DNA from: an uncultured Lachnospiraceae bacterium
GTDB lineage: Bacteria; Bacillota; Clostridia; Lachnospirales; Lachnospiraceae
Assembly (NCBI GenBank): GCA_934370915.1
Contig: CAKRNI010000050.1
Location: forward strand, 1-13,980
Direction: 5' to 3'
Length of the DNA: 13,980 bases
Under the pieces are notes generated by a model that saw only the letters and a list, made by a program, of their open reading frames with translations, had not been told where the DNA came from and ran no database searches. The position numbers and the translations under genes are program-made. Positions 13,699 through 13,980 of the stretch are shown piece after piece; positions within the stretch are counted from its first letter, which is position 1, and every line of letters begins with the position of its first letter.

Positions 13699-13953
13699 TT
13701 AGTTGTTGCTTAAATATTTCTCAATATCGTTTACTGCTTTTTCTTCGTCCACTCCGTCCGCTGTCACGACCACCTGCTCGCCGACCGGAAGATCAAGTGT
13801 CATCATGCCCATAATGCTCTTGGCATTGATCTTTTTGTTGTCGCTCTGGACGTAAATTGTACTCTCGTAGCTGCTTGCAAGCTGCACTAACATCGCAATC
13901 GGCCGAGCCTCCAGACCAGAAGCAAGTTCGATAGTCACCGTACGTTTTGTCAT
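13699..13953 (-). CDS. HPr-family protein with Glu15, Crh-like
   Basis: An 84-residue HPr-fold protein. True HPr carries phosphate from PEP on His15 in GLHARPA; here the segment is GLEARPIAM, so position 15 is Glu and PTS phosphotransfer should be impossible. The regulatory Ser46 is kept in NAKSIMGMMTL (43-53), so phosphorylation by HPr kinase and a CcpA co-regulator role are expected. This is the pattern of Bacillus Crh, which has Gln15. Crh in Bacillus also sits in a whiA neighbourhood, and an HPr gene before dnaE is common in Clostridia; the gene upstream is outside the window. The ATG at 13953 has AGGAGG 6 nt upstream and places the key residues exactly at 15 and 46. No promoter is seen in the 27 bases to the window edge, so it is probably the end of an operon entering from the right. 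Confidence 0.9.
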   Translation of the reverse strand: MTKRTVTIELASGLEARPIAMLVQLASSYESTIYVQSDNKKINAKSIMGMMTLDLPVGEQVVVTADGVDEEKAVNDIEKYLSNN

Positions 13954-13980
13954 AATAATCCTCCTCAATTGCGCAAAGAA

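Noticed and set aside
1..13980. A defence, phage, CRISPR or secondary-metabolite system
   Set aside because: All genes of useful length are assigned to core or common accessory families, and no spaced repeat array, recombinase or toxin-antitoxin pair is seen.

Overview
The window looks like ordinary chromosomal DNA of a spore-forming, anaerobic Clostridia member, most likely a Lachnospiraceae. The grounds are a mid-range GC content, strong AGGAGG-type ribosome sites, a crh-dnaE-pfkA gene order, a small protein resembling a Lachnospiraceae-restricted family (DUF6145), a choline-binding-type wall protein and a CwlC-like amidase. I see no phage, insertion sequence, CRISPR array, tRNA or rRNA. 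The genus cannot be fixed from the sequence.

Layout. Bases 1-248 are a regulatory region: a consensus leftward promoter (TTGACA-16-TATAAT) overlapped by a TGTTGTATACAACA operator, then a rightward promoter for a GntR/FCD regulator (249-932, +). A strong, probably bidirectional terminator follows. Leftward genes then run from 4963 down to 1111: a cytidylate-kinase-like protein with its own promoter and terminator, a HAD phosphatase, a DUF6145-like protein, a wall-binding repeat protein, and dusB, whose start overlaps the wall-protein stop (ATGA). A CwlC-like amidase lacking a signal peptide (5099-5884, -) diverges from an AEC transporter (6074-7069, +) whose leader carries a terminator-like hairpin. 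The transporter converges on an Lrp/AsnC regulator (7151-7588, -) across a shared terminator.

The right half is a leftward block: an HPr/Crh-like protein (13699-13953), dnaE (10062-13541), pfkA (9029-10006), an ArsR/SmtB metal sensor (8613-8990) and dapF (7822-8616). Gaps are 157, 55 and 38 nt, then a 4-nt overlap. It combines carbon-catabolite signalling, replication, the committed step of glycolysis, metal sensing and lysine/peptidoglycan precursor synthesis. The HPr-like protein has Glu at position 15 instead of the phospho-accepting His but keeps Ser46, the pattern of Crh.

No wholly new system is evident. The points most worth a second look are the divergent GntR operator/promoter, the His15-to-Glu Crh-like protein, the translationally coupled metal sensor and dapF, the wall protein coupled to dusB, the signal-less amidase with a TTG start and sporulation-like promoter, the possible attenuator before the AEC transporter, and a repeat-rich segment at 4149-4241. 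Most starts given here are internal to the longest reading frame and were chosen from ribosome-binding sites and family alignment.
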